A DNA stretch of 64,000 bases from Chloracidobacterium sp. (lineage in GTDB: Bacteria; Acidobacteriota; Blastocatellia; Pyrinomonadales; Pyrinomonadaceae). The notes below the pieces were generated by a model. The model was not told where the DNA came from and made no database searches. It was given only the letters and a program-made list of their open reading frames with translations. Every line of letters begins with the position of its first letter. Position 1 is the stretch's first letter. Position numbers and translations under genes: made by a program. The stretch spans positions 868,001 through 932,000 of the forward strand of contig JADKKB010000007.1 of NCBI GenBank assembly GCA_016720705.1, in the 5' to 3' direction. Below are positions 27,650 through 37,280 of the stretch, in pieces.

Positions 27650-27720
27650 ACGCCGACCTCTAGCGCCGATCGATATGGGTGTGTATTTCACACCACCGAT
27701 AGGTGAAAAAGGGTCGGCGT
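27650..27720 (+). other. Structured intergenic element between rpmE and the DUF1385 gene
   Basis: Nested inverted repeats can be drawn by eye. The outer 9-bp stem is ACGCCGACC (27650-27658) with GGTCGGCGT (27712-27720). An inner hairpin is GGTGTG-TATTT-CACACC (27678-27694), and ATCG/CGAT pairs flank it. There is no T-run, so it is not a plain terminator. It lies in the leader side of the DUF1385-prfA unit. Strand is assumed to follow those genes. I recognise no known riboswitch class. Confidence 0.4.
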
Positions 27721-27841
27721 TAGTCGTTTATTATGTGTATTAGGCTGCACTCTCTGAGATCGTGGGATAGGGGACAGCACGCCGAACTCTTTCTAATTCA
27801 GTAAGCATCTGTTTTGGGACTTGTGCAATCAAATTCGACGT

Positions 27842-28996
27842 ATGAAAAAGAGACTTTCCGCCCGTAAACTTAAATTTCTCCACACGGTATTTGCAATGGA
27901 GCGCGACCTCATCGTCGGCGGCCAGGCTGTAATGGAGGGCGTAATGATGCGTACGCCGTCAGCGTACGCGATCGCGTGTCGTCGTCAGGACGGCACGATC
28001 GTCACAACGGCCGAAACGCTGCCGAAGTGGAGCGATAAGTACAAATGGCTGAACACGCCCGTACTACGCGGTGGAGCGACGTTGATTCAATCGATGGCAC
28101 TCGGCGTCAAGGCACTAAATTTCTCGGCAAGGATCTACGAAGAAGACCTGGCCGCAAAGGAAGAAGCCGAAAAAGTTAAGGTCGGTGATCCGGCAGTGGC
28201 ACTGGTCGATGGCGCAATGGATGAGCAGTTTCTGAAAGCTCCGGTCAAGGTCATTATGCCGGAGCGAAAGGCCGAAAAGGCCAAGAAAGCCGGTCAATCG
28301 GCAAGTGCTGTTGGCTCGATCATATTTGCTCTGCTTTTCAACGTATTGCTATTCATAGTTGCACCGCTTGTGTTGACGAACGTGCTCTTTATCGCACTTG
28401 GATGGGCCGAGGCACCGGTTATCGCCGCGGACGCTACTTGGTTCGCACTTATAAAGGCGTATGTTTGGAAGATCAAGCTTGATTCATTCGGCTCGTGGGT
28501 ATCGTTTAATCTGATCGACGGATTGATCAGAATGGCGTTTTTCATCTTTATGATCTTTTCGATGTCTTTTCTAAAGGACATCAGGCGAGTCTTCGAGTAT
28601 CACGGAGCGGAGCATAAGACGGTCTTTACCTGGGAAAAGGGCCTCGACCTTTCGGTTGAGAATGCCACTCAGCAGAAACGTCAGCATCCGCGTTGCGGCA
28701 CATCGTTTCTGATGGTCGTGATGTTGGTCGCGATCGTACTGTTTTCGGTGATCAACTTTGAGGCCACCTGGCTGAATCTGGTTGTGCGAATTGCTTTAAT
28801 GCCGCTCGTGGCCGGTTTGTCCTACGAGGTTATCCGTTACGCGGCAAAGAAAGAGTCCGGGCCGATATTTAAGTTTATGACGTTGCCGGGCCTCTGGCTC
28901 CAAAATATCACAACTCAGGAACCGGACGCTGAACAATTGGAAGTTGCCATCAAGGCACTCGACGAATCGTTAAAGCTAGAACCCGAGATCGCGTGA
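27842..28996 (+). CDS. DUF1385 integral membrane protein (YqhQ-like)
   Basis: The family hallmark LIVGGQAVMEGVMMRTPSAYAIA is present near the start, followed by several membrane segments (GSIIFALLFNVLLFIVAPLVL, FFIFMIFSMSFLKDI) and the conserved EYHGAEHKTVFTWEKG. The molecular role is unknown. Start 27842 (MKKRLSARKLKFLHTVF) is given, but ATG 27896 (MERDLIVGG) is also possible. It precedes prfA by 31 bases, an arrangement seen in other genomes. Confidence 0.9.
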   Translation: MKKRLSARKLKFLHTVFAMERDLIVGGQAVMEGVMMRTPSAYAIACRRQDGTIVTTAETLPKWSDKYKWLNTPVLRGGATLIQSMALGVKALNFSARIYEEDLAAKEEAEKVKVGDPAVALVDGAMDEQFLKAPVKVIMPERKAEKAKKAGQSASAVGSIIFALLFNVLLFIVAPLVLTNVLFIALGWAEAPVIAADATWFALIKAYVWKIKLDSFGSWVSFNLIDGLIRMAFFIFMIFSMSFLKDIRRVFEYHGAEHKTVFTWEKGLDLSVENATQQKRQHPRCGTSFLMVVMLVAIVLFSVINFEATWLNLVVRIALMPLVAGLSYEVIRYAAKKESGPIFKFMTLPGLWLQNITTQEPDAEQLEVAIKALDESLKLEPEIA

Positions 28997-29027
28997 CGCG
29001 GTACCGATAAGACACCGAGATTGAAAT

Positions 29028-30104
29028 ATGTTTGAAAAACTTGCACAGATCGAAAAAAGCTATGACGAACTGACGGACCAGATCTCCCAACCGGAGTTTA
29101 TGTCCGATATGTCCGTCTATGCCAAGCTGATGAAGCAGCACCGGAGCTTGGGTGAGATCGTCGGCAAATATCGCGAAGTCAGAAAGATGACCGAAGATCT
29201 GCAAGGTGCAAAAGACCTTGCCGAACTCGCGGACGACGACGAGATGCGTGAGATGGCCGCCGTCGAGATCGCGGAGATCGAAGATAAATTGCCTGCCGCC
29301 GAAGAAGAGCTCAAAATGCTCCTGTTGCCCAAGGATCCGAACGACGAAAAGAACGTAATTCTCGAGATCAGGGCCGGAACCGGCGGTGACGAGGCGACCT
29401 TGTTCGCGGCCGAAGTATTGCGAATGTATGCGCGCTATTGTGAGCGTCAAGGCTGGAAAATGGATATTCTCGAGACATCGGATACCGGTGTCGGAGGCAT
29501 AAAGGATGCGGTCGCGGTCATCGAGGGCGACAACGTATATTCCAAACTTCGCTTCGAGTCCGGCGTGCATCGCGTACAGCGTGTGCCGCAGACCGAGACG
29601 CAAGGCCGTATCCATACGTCGGCGATCACGGTTGCCATCCTCCCCGAGGCAGAAGAGGTCGATGTCCAGATCAATCAGAACGATCTCCGGATCGACACTT
29701 TCTGCTCATCCGGGCCAGGTGGCCAATCGGTAAACACGACCTATTCGGCGGTCCGAATTACCCATATGCCGAGCGGAGTGGTAGTTTCGATGCAGGACGA
29801 AAAATCGCAGATAAAGAATCGTGAAAAAGCGATGCGGGTCTTGCGTGCCCGACTGCAGGAACTCGAGGAGCAAAAGCAGCACGACGCACTCTCAGCAGAG
29901 CGTAAATCGATGGTCGGTAGCGGCGACCGTTCGGAAAAGATCCGAACGTATAATTTCAAAGAAAACCGTGTCACCGATCACCGGATCGGCCTTACCGTCC
30001 ACCAACTTGACCTCGTTATGGAGGGTCAACTCGACGAGTTTATCGAGACACTTCGGACCCATTACCAGACTGAGAAGTTAAAATCAGAAGCTGTCGGCGC
30101 GTAA
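29028..30104 (+). CDS. prfA: Peptide chain release factor 1
   Basis: It terminates translation at UAA and UAG. The 358-residue protein has the GGQ motif at 231-233 (SSGPGGQSVNTTYSAVRITH) and a P-x-T stop-codon reading motif at 187-189 (PQT; many RF1 proteins have PAT), which identifies RF1 rather than RF2. The GTGGDEA element and the C-terminal RIGLTVHQLDLVMEG are as expected. The usual downstream partner prmC is not here; a phosphatase gene follows instead. Confidence 0.97.
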   Translation: MFEKLAQIEKSYDELTDQISQPEFMSDMSVYAKLMKQHRSLGEIVGKYREVRKMTEDLQGAKDLAELADDDEMREMAAVEIAEIEDKLPAAEEELKMLLLPKDPNDEKNVILEIRAGTGGDEATLFAAEVLRMYARYCERQGWKMDILETSDTGVGGIKDAVAVIEGDNVYSKLRFESGVHRVQRVPQTETQGRIHTSAITVAILPEAEEVDVQINQNDLRIDTFCSSGPGGQSVNTTYSAVRITHMPSGVVVSMQDEKSQIKNREKAMRVLRARLQELEEQKQHDALSAERKSMVGSGDRSEKIRTYNFKENRVTDHRIGLTVHQLDLVMEGQLDEFIETLRTHYQTEKLKSEAVGA

Positions 30105-30136
30105 ACATCTATTAGATCTCGGACTACCGAACCACG

Positions 30137-30793
30137 ATGCAGCCAACCCGTTTATACTTGATAAGGCACGGACAATCGGCCGGTAACGCCGAAGGGCGTT
30201 TCGGCGGTCACGGACCGACGCCGTTGTCAGACCTTGGGCGCCGCCAAGCCGAAATGACTGCAAACATATTGGCAAAGGAGGGCATTGCGGCGATCTATTC
30301 GAGCGATCTGCAGCGGGCTGTCGAAACCGCCGAACCGCTTGCGAAATTGCTTGACCTCCCGATACATCAGTCGCCCGCGTTTCGTGAGAGACACGTCGGC
30401 GTGCTTGAGGGCCTGACCTTTGACGAGTCCAAGGCCGCGTATCCTAAGGATTATTACGCACTCGTCAATCGAAACATACATCACGTGATCACCAAGGGCG
30501 AGAGTTATCGTCATCTGCTCCGGCGGATCACGCTCAAGGTCAATGAGGTAATTCGTGCCCACCAGGGCGAGCGAGTTGCCATCTATTCACACACTGGTGC
30601 GATCTGCTTTTTAACGCTCCAACTTTTGGGTGCGATCCATCGCGGCACTCGGCAGACGCCTTGGCTAATAACTTCAAACTGCGGTATCAATCGCTTTGAG
30701 ATCCGAAATCGCAGCAATATTCGCGTCCTTGCCATCAACGACACCCGCCATTTGGCCGCAATTACCGGCAACGACTCTTTTGCCGCTCGCTGA
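30137..30793 (+). CDS. Histidine phosphatase (phosphoglycerate mutase-like) family protein
   Basis: A 218-residue protein with the catalytic LIRHGQSAGNAEGRFGGHGPTPLSD motif, the second-helix IYSSDLQRAVETAEPLA, the proton-donor region FRERHVGVLEGLTF and the C-terminal VAIYSHTGAICFLTL, with histidine in the position of the second catalytic His. It may dephosphorylate a sugar phosphate, nucleotide or cobalamin intermediate. An alpha-ribazole phosphatase role is thinkable given the B12 locus 15 kb away, but there is no direct support. Confidence 0.9.
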   Translation: MQPTRLYLIRHGQSAGNAEGRFGGHGPTPLSDLGRRQAEMTANILAKEGIAAIYSSDLQRAVETAEPLAKLLDLPIHQSPAFRERHVGVLEGLTFDESKAAYPKDYYALVNRNIHHVITKGESYRHLLRRITLKVNEVIRAHQGERVAIYSHTGAICFLTLQLLGAIHRGTRQTPWLITSNCGINRFEIRNRSNIRVLAINDTRHLAAITGNDSFAAR

Positions 30794-30870
30794 CTTCCCC
30801 GCCAAAATCTTGACTTTCACGCCCGATTGAAATCTACTTGCAATTGAACCAAGAGTTCGACGAGGCAAGT

Positions 30871-31899
30871 ATGAATAAGATTACCGTTTCAATTTCGATT
30901 TTACTGTTGGTGCTCACCACGGCGTTTACCGCATTCGCCCAGGACGATGAGACCCGTGAGGGCACCGGACTTCCGACTTTGATCGGCGAGAATGCTGAGC
31001 GTGGCAATCGGATGAACATTTCCGGCCGCGTCACTCTCCAGGGCACCGACCAGCCCAAGCGAAGGCCTTTGATCGCGGTCTCTGTACTGCTTTCGGGAGC
31101 GGTCCTCGAACGTGCAACGACTAATGACAAGGGCTTTTTTAATATCCGCAACGTCCCTAGGGAAACTCTTACGGTCATCGTCGAGGTTGACGGGAATGAG
31201 GCGGCGAGACAAGTGGTGGCGCCGTCACCTATGGGAAACGCGAGTCTCCAGATATCCATCCCGTGGCCATCGCTTGCGGCTCCGGCAAAACCGGGCGTAA
31301 TTTCTGTAGATCAATTATACGAACGCACATCCAATAACCAGACACTATTCAATAAGGCTCTGGAGGCGGCAAAGGGTAGTGAAAGGCTCCAGGCTGTCAC
31401 ACTTTTTAACGAGTTACTGACTGCCGACCCAAAGGATTATCTCGCCTGGACGGAACTCGGCTCCGTATATTTCAAGCACGATGAACTCGATAACGCAGAA
31501 GCTTGCTACTTCAAGGCGATCGAGTTGAAACGCGATTATTTTATCGCTTTATTAAATCTCGGAAAGCTATATTTCGGTCGCAAGCAATATGACGATTCGG
31601 TTTTAGTGCTTACCAATGCCGTAAAGGCACGCCCCGACTCGGCTGATGCCCACATACTTTTGGCCGAGGCATATCTTCAAACCAAGAAAGGAAACTCGGC
31701 GGTCTACCACTACAACGAAGCTCTCAAATTGGCTCCGATCGAAAAAGCTGAAGTGCACTTACGACTTGCCTCGCTGTACGATGCAGCGGGCCTCAAGACA
31801 AAAGCATCGGCCGAATACAAATTATTCCTTCAGAAACAGCCTGATTACGTTGAAAAGAACCGCTTGGAAACCTATATCAAAGAAAATCCGCCTAAGTAG
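30871..31899 (+). CDS. Secreted protein with carboxypeptidase-regulatory-like domain and TPR repeats
   Basis: Start 30871 gives a clear signal peptide (MNKITVSISILLLVLTTAFTAFAQ). The first domain is a CarboxypepD_reg-like beta sandwich (MNISGRVTLQGTDQPKRRPLIAV...DKGFFNIRNVPRETLTVIVEVDG). Four or five TPR units follow (DYLAWTELGSVYFKHDELDNAEACYFKAIELK..., LLNLGKLYFGRKQYDDSVLVL...). This combination is frequent in Acidobacteria, where it probably scaffolds periplasmic complexes. The function is unknown. Confidence 0.82.
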   Translation: MNKITVSISILLLVLTTAFTAFAQDDETREGTGLPTLIGENAERGNRMNISGRVTLQGTDQPKRRPLIAVSVLLSGAVLERATTNDKGFFNIRNVPRETLTVIVEVDGNEAARQVVAPSPMGNASLQISIPWPSLAAPAKPGVISVDQLYERTSNNQTLFNKALEAAKGSERLQAVTLFNELLTADPKDYLAWTELGSVYFKHDELDNAEACYFKAIELKRDYFIALLNLGKLYFGRKQYDDSVLVLTNAVKARPDSADAHILLAEAYLQTKKGNSAVYHYNEALKLAPIEKAEVHLRLASLYDAAGLKTKASAEYKLFLQKQPDYVEKNRLETYIKENPPK

Positions 31900-31913
31900 T
31901 AAGATCAATTGAT

Positions 31914-31947
31914 AAAAAAGAGCCGGGCAAATTGCCCGGCTCTTTTG
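31914..31947. terminator. Bidirectional rho-independent terminator
   Basis: AAGAGCCGGGCAA and TTGCCCGGCTCTT form a 12-13 bp perfect stem with A- and T-runs outside. It lies between the convergent TPR gene and the TonB receptor gene. Confidence 0.95.
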
Positions 31948-31965
31948 TTTCGATCAGGTTGAAGT

Positions 31966-34900
31966 TTAGAAATCATACCTGAAAGCAAATTGCATAATAC
32001 GTGGCGAATTTGCCATATTGGTGTACCGACCAAACGATTCGTCCGCTGTTGACCCCGTGTAACCTAGTGTTCCGACCGACTGGCCGGCAAAGTACGGAGT
32101 GTTTGCGACGTTGAATACATCCCATCGGATCGTCATCTTATGACCTTCTTTCCACGGCATATCAAACGATTTTGATAAGCTCGCATCTAGATTGATCTTC
32201 GGCGAAAACCGAAGCGGATTTCGGCTGCCCGTCTCACCCGGATGCGGTGTACGGAAAGCCGCATTAGCATCATCCGGGTTGGCAAACATATTCGGGATGT
32301 CACAACCGGTGGTACAACCCGCCGCGGCCGAGTTATAGAATGTGCCGGATTTGACCTTGCGGGTGTTTGTCATATAGCTTCGGATGTTCCAATTAGTCTG
32401 CCAACCGGTCGCGTCATAATAGCCGTCAAAAGGATAGCCCGAATCCCATCGAAACACACCGGCCAATGACCATCCGCCGACAAGTGCGTCGACGAACTTA
32501 TTCATTCCGCCCCACAGCTTTCGGCCCTTACCGACCGGGACATCCCAGACGCCGTTGAAGTTTATCTGATGTCGCAGATCGAAATCCGAGAACGACTTCT
32601 GATCATCCAAATTAAATGCATTCAGGACAAACGCCGAACCGAACAATCCACCGGTCTGCAAACCAGATGATTGATCTAACGATTTCGAGTATGTGTAGTT
32701 AAAGTCCCAAGTCAAGCCTGCAAGTCGCTGCCGCAAAGATAGCGTCGCACCGTGATAGTCTGACTTACCGACCGTACTGAATGCGGACAATGAGTCATAT
32801 TGGCCCTGGAAGAAATATCTCGAGCCGGTATAAGAATCAAGTTGCTGCATAAAGTACGTCCAATCTCCGGCACCTGGCTGCGCAAGAAATACAGCTTGTG
32901 TGTTGGTCGTTCCGGCAGGTAAACTGAAGGCCGCCGCCAAGCTGCCCGGAGCCCACATATTGTTGTAAAAGGCCAAATTCGGCACCGAACTCAGCGGGGC
33001 ACCGGCCTGCAGCAATTTGTCGAGTATCGTACCGGCCTCGTTATAGCTCATTCCCGATATAGGATCGCGAATGTCACGAAGCATCATTGCATCACGGCCG
33101 ATCAGAAGATTTCGTGCAAGTCGCCCGATGTATGCCACATCCATCCATATCTTTCCGGGCAACTTACGTCCATAGCTGATGTTCCAGGTATAGTTGATCG
33201 GCGAGACCAGGTTTTGGTCCAAAGAGGTTTCGATCTTTCCCTGTCCCGGGTTGTTGAATGGGGCCGTCTGCGGAAATGACAATCCGGTCGGGACAGTCAA
33301 ATTCGGCAGATTGCGAATAGTCATATTCGGCCCGGTATATAGCGGAGCCGGATTGTTGGTGATGTTATAGGTATTTACGTTGATCGATGCTTCGGACGCA
33401 AAACCAAGAGAATTCGAACCGTCCCAGTTGGTTGCGAGCTGCTGTCCGAAATAGTCATTGGTGATCGCAAAACCGGCTCTGAAAACCGACTCGGAGTCCT
33501 TGCCAAACATTTTTGACAAAAATCCTTTGTTAAATTCCGGTGACCATGCGATCGACACTCGAGGTTGGATATTGTTCGTGTCGAGCGGGTACATACTATC
33601 GAGCCCGTTCGCCTTACCCGCGAGTCTCACCGACAGCGGCTCTCGGTAATTCTGGCCATTGTTCATCGCGCTGACCGTGTTCTGAAGGTATGTCGACAGC
33701 GGGATGCTAGGTACTGTCTCGTAACCCTGCGTTTCAGTTACCGGCATACTTAGGCCGTATCTCACACCCGCCGTTAGAGTAAGATTCGATTTGAGTTTCC
33801 AGGTGTCCTGGAAGTAGAAATCGTACTCCTGCGTCTTAAATTCTCGACGAATGCCGGTATTGGCCGGAATCAGTTGTCCCTTTGTATCAAAATTAAAGTT
33901 TGCTCCGTACTCGCTCAATCGACCAAGAAGAGCAACCAGTGCTCCCTGTGCCGGAGTGCTCCACGCGGTGCCTGAAATCGTGCGTGGCGAACCGGTAGCA
34001 GCAGTGATGAAATTATTGATCGCCGTTCTGGCCGCATTGGCCGGATACGCACTCGGGTTTGTAACGCCGTAATCAAAAGCACGAGCAAAATTCTCACGCG
34101 TATTCTTGATCAAACGGATGTTGGTACCGAACTGAAACGAGTGGTTTCCCTTGATCCATGTGAAATCGTCGGTAATATTTTGAGTCGGATTCGTTCGGCT
34201 AAACGTACGATTAAATCCCGACGGCTGATAGATGTATCGAAACGTCAACTGCGGCGCATCAGAATCGCCCTGATCGCTGAAGGCGATCCGCGTCAATCCA
34301 TAACTGAGCCGATTGGTCATATTGCTGTTCAGCAACCAGGTATGGGTCAGAGCCATTCCAAGCGGATGACTCCAGGAATTGGTCGAAGGCGTGTCCGGGA
34401 AAAACGACGGGTAACCGGTTATGTCCTGCTGATAATTTCCACGGAATGAAATGACGTGTTTCTGATCCTGTGTAACATTCCAGTCGAGTCGGGCGGTATG
34501 AGCATTCTGCTTGACCGGTGTCGACGCGTTGAATCTAAAACCGCCCGAGTTACGGCCGTCGCCCTGTGTGTCATCGTTGACCGGATATCTGGCTGCAGCT
34601 TGTGCAAACAGGGTGGTTACCAGCGGATTGACGTCTACCACCGGCAGGCCACTGACGGTCATTGTGTTGATCTGGGCGGCTGTGACATTCCACGATTGAC
34701 CTGTATTGTCGACAAATTGGATGTTCCCCTGACCCAAACTCGCGGTAGGCACCACCTGGACGACCGATTCGCCCTTGGCTTCTCTCATACCTTCGTAGTT
34801 GTAAAAGAAGAATAATCTATCCTTAACGATCGGCCCGCCAAGTCGTCCGCCAAATAGGTTGCGGAGCAATTTAGGGCGTTCGACACCGGCACGGTTATTG

Positions 34901-35697
34901 AACCAGTCATTGGCCGTGGTTGCGGTATTGCGGTGATATTCGTAAAGAGCACCGCGAAAGTCATTAGAACCGCTCTTGGTTATCAGCGAGATCTGTGCAC
35001 CCGACGAGCGTCCCTTGCTGGCGTCCGGGTTAAGCGTCGTCACACGAAATTCGTCGACCGAATCGGGATTGACGCGAATGACCGACTCAAATGCACCGGC
35101 ATTCTGTTGATTATTGACATCGACGCCGTCAAGCGTGATGTTAGCCTGATCAGCACGGCCACCGGCGACCGAACCGTCCGGCGTCACTGCTGCCTGCAAG
35201 CTCAGGAGGTTTGCCACGTTACGGCCCTGCAACGGAAGCTGCAGGATCTGGCGGGAAACAAAGTTGTTGCCCAAGCTGGCATCTTGAGTATTAACAATGC
35301 TCTCAAGCCCGTCAGCGGACACATTTACGACTTCCGAAACCGCACCGGGCTCAAGCACGGCGTCAAACGATGAGGTTTTATCCACCAGTGCCGACACCTT
35401 TGACTGAACGAGTTTCTTAAAGCCATTGGCCTCGATCGATAGCTGATATGTATCAGGTGGAACGCTTGAGAATGAGTAAGCTCCCGAGCTGCTCGTAACT
35501 GCCGTTCGGCTATAGCCACGCGACTCGTTGCTCAATTTAACTGTCGCACCGGCGACAACGGCACCTTGCTGATCAGTTACGGTACCCTGGATAATTGCCG
35601 AACCCGTCTGCGCGGTCGCAGAGCCGGCCAATACGATCGAGATCACGATCGCACAAATGGCAAGTATTTCCTTGCTCTTGCAAATAGCAAATGTCAT
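31966..35697 (-). CDS. Oar-like TonB-dependent receptor
   Basis: A 1,243-residue outer-membrane protein. It has a signal peptide (ILAICAIVISIVLAGSATAQ), an N-terminal carboxypeptidase-regulatory-like domain (IIQGTVTDQQGAVVAGATVKLSN...GAYSFSSVPPDTYQLSIEA), a plug domain (LQLPLQGRNVANLLSLQAAV, ANITLDGVDVNNQQNAG) and a long barrel ending in an aromatic residue (IMQFAFRYDF). Acidobacterial Oar-type receptors of this size are thought to take up oligosaccharides or peptides. The ligand is unknown. AGGAGG stands 4 bases before the ATG. No TonB/ExbB gene is in the window. Confidence 0.92.
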   Translation of the reverse strand: MTFAICKSKEILAICAIVISIVLAGSATAQTGSAIIQGTVTDQQGAVVAGATVKLSNESRGYSRTAVTSSSGAYSFSSVPPDTYQLSIEANGFKKLVQSKVSALVDKTSSFDAVLEPGAVSEVVNVSADGLESIVNTQDASLGNNFVSRQILQLPLQGRNVANLLSLQAAVTPDGSVAGGRADQANITLDGVDVNNQQNAGAFESVIRVNPDSVDEFRVTTLNPDASKGRSSGAQISLITKSGSNDFRGALYEYHRNTATTANDWFNNRAGVERPKLLRNLFGGRLGGPIVKDRLFFFYNYEGMREAKGESVVQVVPTASLGQGNIQFVDNTGQSWNVTAAQINTMTVSGLPVVDVNPLVTTLFAQAAARYPVNDDTQGDGRNSGGFRFNASTPVKQNAHTARLDWNVTQDQKHVISFRGNYQQDITGYPSFFPDTPSTNSWSHPLGMALTHTWLLNSNMTNRLSYGLTRIAFSDQGDSDAPQLTFRYIYQPSGFNRTFSRTNPTQNITDDFTWIKGNHSFQFGTNIRLIKNTRENFARAFDYGVTNPSAYPANAARTAINNFITAATGSPRTISGTAWSTPAQGALVALLGRLSEYGANFNFDTKGQLIPANTGIRREFKTQEYDFYFQDTWKLKSNLTLTAGVRYGLSMPVTETQGYETVPSIPLSTYLQNTVSAMNNGQNYREPLSVRLAGKANGLDSMYPLDTNNIQPRVSIAWSPEFNKGFLSKMFGKDSESVFRAGFAITNDYFGQQLATNWDGSNSLGFASEASINVNTYNITNNPAPLYTGPNMTIRNLPNLTVPTGLSFPQTAPFNNPGQGKIETSLDQNLVSPINYTWNISYGRKLPGKIWMDVAYIGRLARNLLIGRDAMMLRDIRDPISGMSYNEAGTILDKLLQAGAPLSSVPNLAFYNNMWAPGSLAAAFSLPAGTTNTQAVFLAQPGAGDWTYFMQQLDSYTGSRYFFQGQYDSLSAFSTVGKSDYHGATLSLRQRLAGLTWDFNYTYSKSLDQSSGLQTGGLFGSAFVLNAFNLDDQKSFSDFDLRHQINFNGVWDVPVGKGRKLWGGMNKFVDALVGGWSLAGVFRWDSGYPFDGYYDATGWQTNWNIRSYMTNTRKVKSGTFYNSAAAGCTTGCDIPNMFANPDDANAAFRTPHPGETGSRNPLRFSPKINLDASLSKSFDMPWKEGHKMTIRWDVFNVANTPYFAGQSVGTLGYTGSTADESFGRYTNMANSPRIMQFAFRYDF

Positions 35698-36136
35698 AGC
35701 TCCTCCTGAGTGTTACTACGTTTTTGTCAAAAATTGTTAATGCAAACTCCTCCGACGCACGTTTCGTGCCGCAAATCGGGGCGTTCTTTCAAGCCTTTAT
35801 ATTCAGCTATTTGGAGGTTCTGGCACGCCGCCGAGTTCACCTTTTCCAATGAGAAAATGAATATGCTTCAAATTCTCGTTGGTCGATACCAGAGTCTCCA
35901 ATTTCAGTGTTTCAAAAGAGTTGAGGGTAAGTTAACACAAAATATGAAAAATAGAAGTGCTGAGGGAGTGATTTTTCAATTTTTTTTCGACAAAAAGTTG
36001 GGCTACGCTCCATTTGTAATCTTCCGTTAGCTCGCGGTGAATCGGACCTTTCACCAGACCTTAAAACTCGGGGTTGATGTTGCTAGATCGTGTTCGTGGA
36101 CAGCCGTCAGTGTAGGGCATCAGATAAATGTCCGGA
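35698..36136. other. Gene-free stretch upstream of the TonB receptor
   Basis: I see no convincing gene here. The plus strand has a 106-codon open frame at 35710-36030, but its composition (Cys/Phe/Arg-rich, no start signal) looks random. A small hairpin, GCACG-AAA-CGTGC, lies at about 35757-35770. The stretch must hold the promoter of the receptor gene, but no clear -35/-10 pair was found. Confidence 0.5.
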
Positions 36137-37072
36137 TCATTGTCCGGCTAACTCCTTATAGAGTGTTTTTATCGCCGTGGCCGCCTGTCCGACCGCGCCC
36201 GCGATGGTCGGGGCACTTGGATTGGCTACATCACCGATCGCGAAAATTCGAGAGACCGACGACCGACCTGATCCGTCGGCTATGATATAGCCATTGGACG
36301 TCGTTGCTAGATCAACAAATGGTTTCGAGTTTGGTTGAACGCCGATTCGTATCAGTAGATTGTCGATCGCCAAACTTCGTTTCTCGCCGGATGCTTTCAA
36401 CTCGATATCAACACCCCGGACGGCCTCGTCGCCCGTGACTCCGCGAACTATTGCGCCGAAAATAAATTCAACGTTACCGATCGCTCCCGCGGCGTCAATA
36501 AATTGGCCGCGGGCAGAAAATTGGTCACCACGATGTATTACATATATCTGTTTCGCGTGACGACCGAGTATTAACGCATTTTCCAAGGCAGCATCGCCGC
36601 CGCCAATGATCGCGACCACGAGTCCCGCCGCCAACACTCCCGTCCCTGCACCCGAATCAAGGATCCCGCGGCCCGCAAACTCCATCTCGCCGGGCACACC
36701 GAGTGTTCGCCGTCTGACACCCGTAGCGATCACCACGGACTTTGACTCTATGCTTTCTCCATCTGACAAATTTAGTAGAAATCCATCGTCACTCTTACAG
36801 ATATTCGCGACGGCACCCTGATGGTGTGCGAACTGCTCGGACCTTACGGTTTGGGCGACAAAGAGATCTGCGAGCTCCGTTCCATTTGCAGTTTCCACCC
36901 CCGGATAGTTGGTCACCGGATTGTGGATCTTGTGGAGTTGGCCGCCAAGTTCCGTTTCCTGTTCAATGAGGATCGACCGCAGGCCGAGATCACCGCACCA
37001 CAATGCCGCGGCAAGCCCACCGGGTCCACCGCCGACAATAGCTACGTCATATGCGTTATTTAGCTTAGTCAT
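36137..37072 (-). CDS. Thioredoxin-reductase-like FAD/NAD(P) oxidoreductase lacking the CxxC
   Basis: A 311-residue protein with the TrxR layout: VAIVGGGPGGLAAALW, ELGGQLHKIHNPVTNYPG, VVIATGVRRRTLGVPGE, VVAIIGGGDAALENAL and FAIGDVANPSAPTIAGAVGQAATA. Where thioredoxin reductases have GVSYCATCDG, this protein has GILDSGAGTGVLAAG, with no cysteine pair. It cannot reduce thioredoxin by the standard dithiol route. It is more likely a ferredoxin-NADP reductase-like or other electron-transfer flavoprotein. Confidence 0.85.
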   Translation of the reverse strand: MTKLNNAYDVAIVGGGPGGLAAALWCGDLGLRSILIEQETELGGQLHKIHNPVTNYPGVETANGTELADLFVAQTVRSEQFAHHQGAVANICKSDDGFLLNLSDGESIESKSVVIATGVRRRTLGVPGEMEFAGRGILDSGAGTGVLAAGLVVAIIGGGDAALENALILGRHAKQIYVIHRGDQFSARGQFIDAAGAIGNVEFIFGAIVRGVTGDEAVRGVDIELKASGEKRSLAIDNLLIRIGVQPNSKPFVDLATTSNGYIIADGSGRSSVSRIFAIGDVANPSAPTIAGAVGQAATAIKTLYKELAGQ

Positions 37073-37251
37073 AACAATAGGAGTTTGATCGGTCTATTAC
37101 CTCATTTTGTCAACGAAATGTGACAGATTGTGTCACATCTATTCTAACATCGCCCGCCCCGATCAATCAGAATTTGGATCAGATCGCGGTCGAAAGCCCT
37201 ATTTTAGGCGTATTTGAGGTAATTAACAAAAGTTTCTTAAGGCCGCCGATG

Positions 37252-37267
37252 TGGCACTGATTTTGCA
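37252..37267 (+). promoter_or_regulatory. Sigma-54 (RpoN) promoter upstream of the response-regulator/CheA-like unit
   Basis: TGGCAC (37252-37257), five bases, then TTGCA (37263-37267). The GG and GC dinucleotides are exactly 12 bases apart, as the sigma-54 consensus demands. The expected transcript would start near 37278, about 80 bases before the ATG at 37361. Sigma-54 control is common for type IV pilus and motility genes. Confidence 0.75.
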
Positions 37268-37280
37268 TTGTTCTTAGCTC

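Noticed and set aside
30838..30870. Upstream TTG start for the carboxypeptidase-regulatory/TPR protein.
   Set aside because: The ATG at 30871 directly precedes a clean signal peptide.
35907..35916. An isolated TGTTTCAAA word outside the repeat pair.
   Set aside because: One occurrence of a 9-base word is expected by chance at this window size, and the flanks do not match the repeats.
35710..36030. Plus-strand open frame of 106 codons upstream of the TonB receptor.
   Set aside because: Cys/Phe/Arg-rich with no family resemblance or ribosome-binding site. It probably lies over the receptor's promoter.
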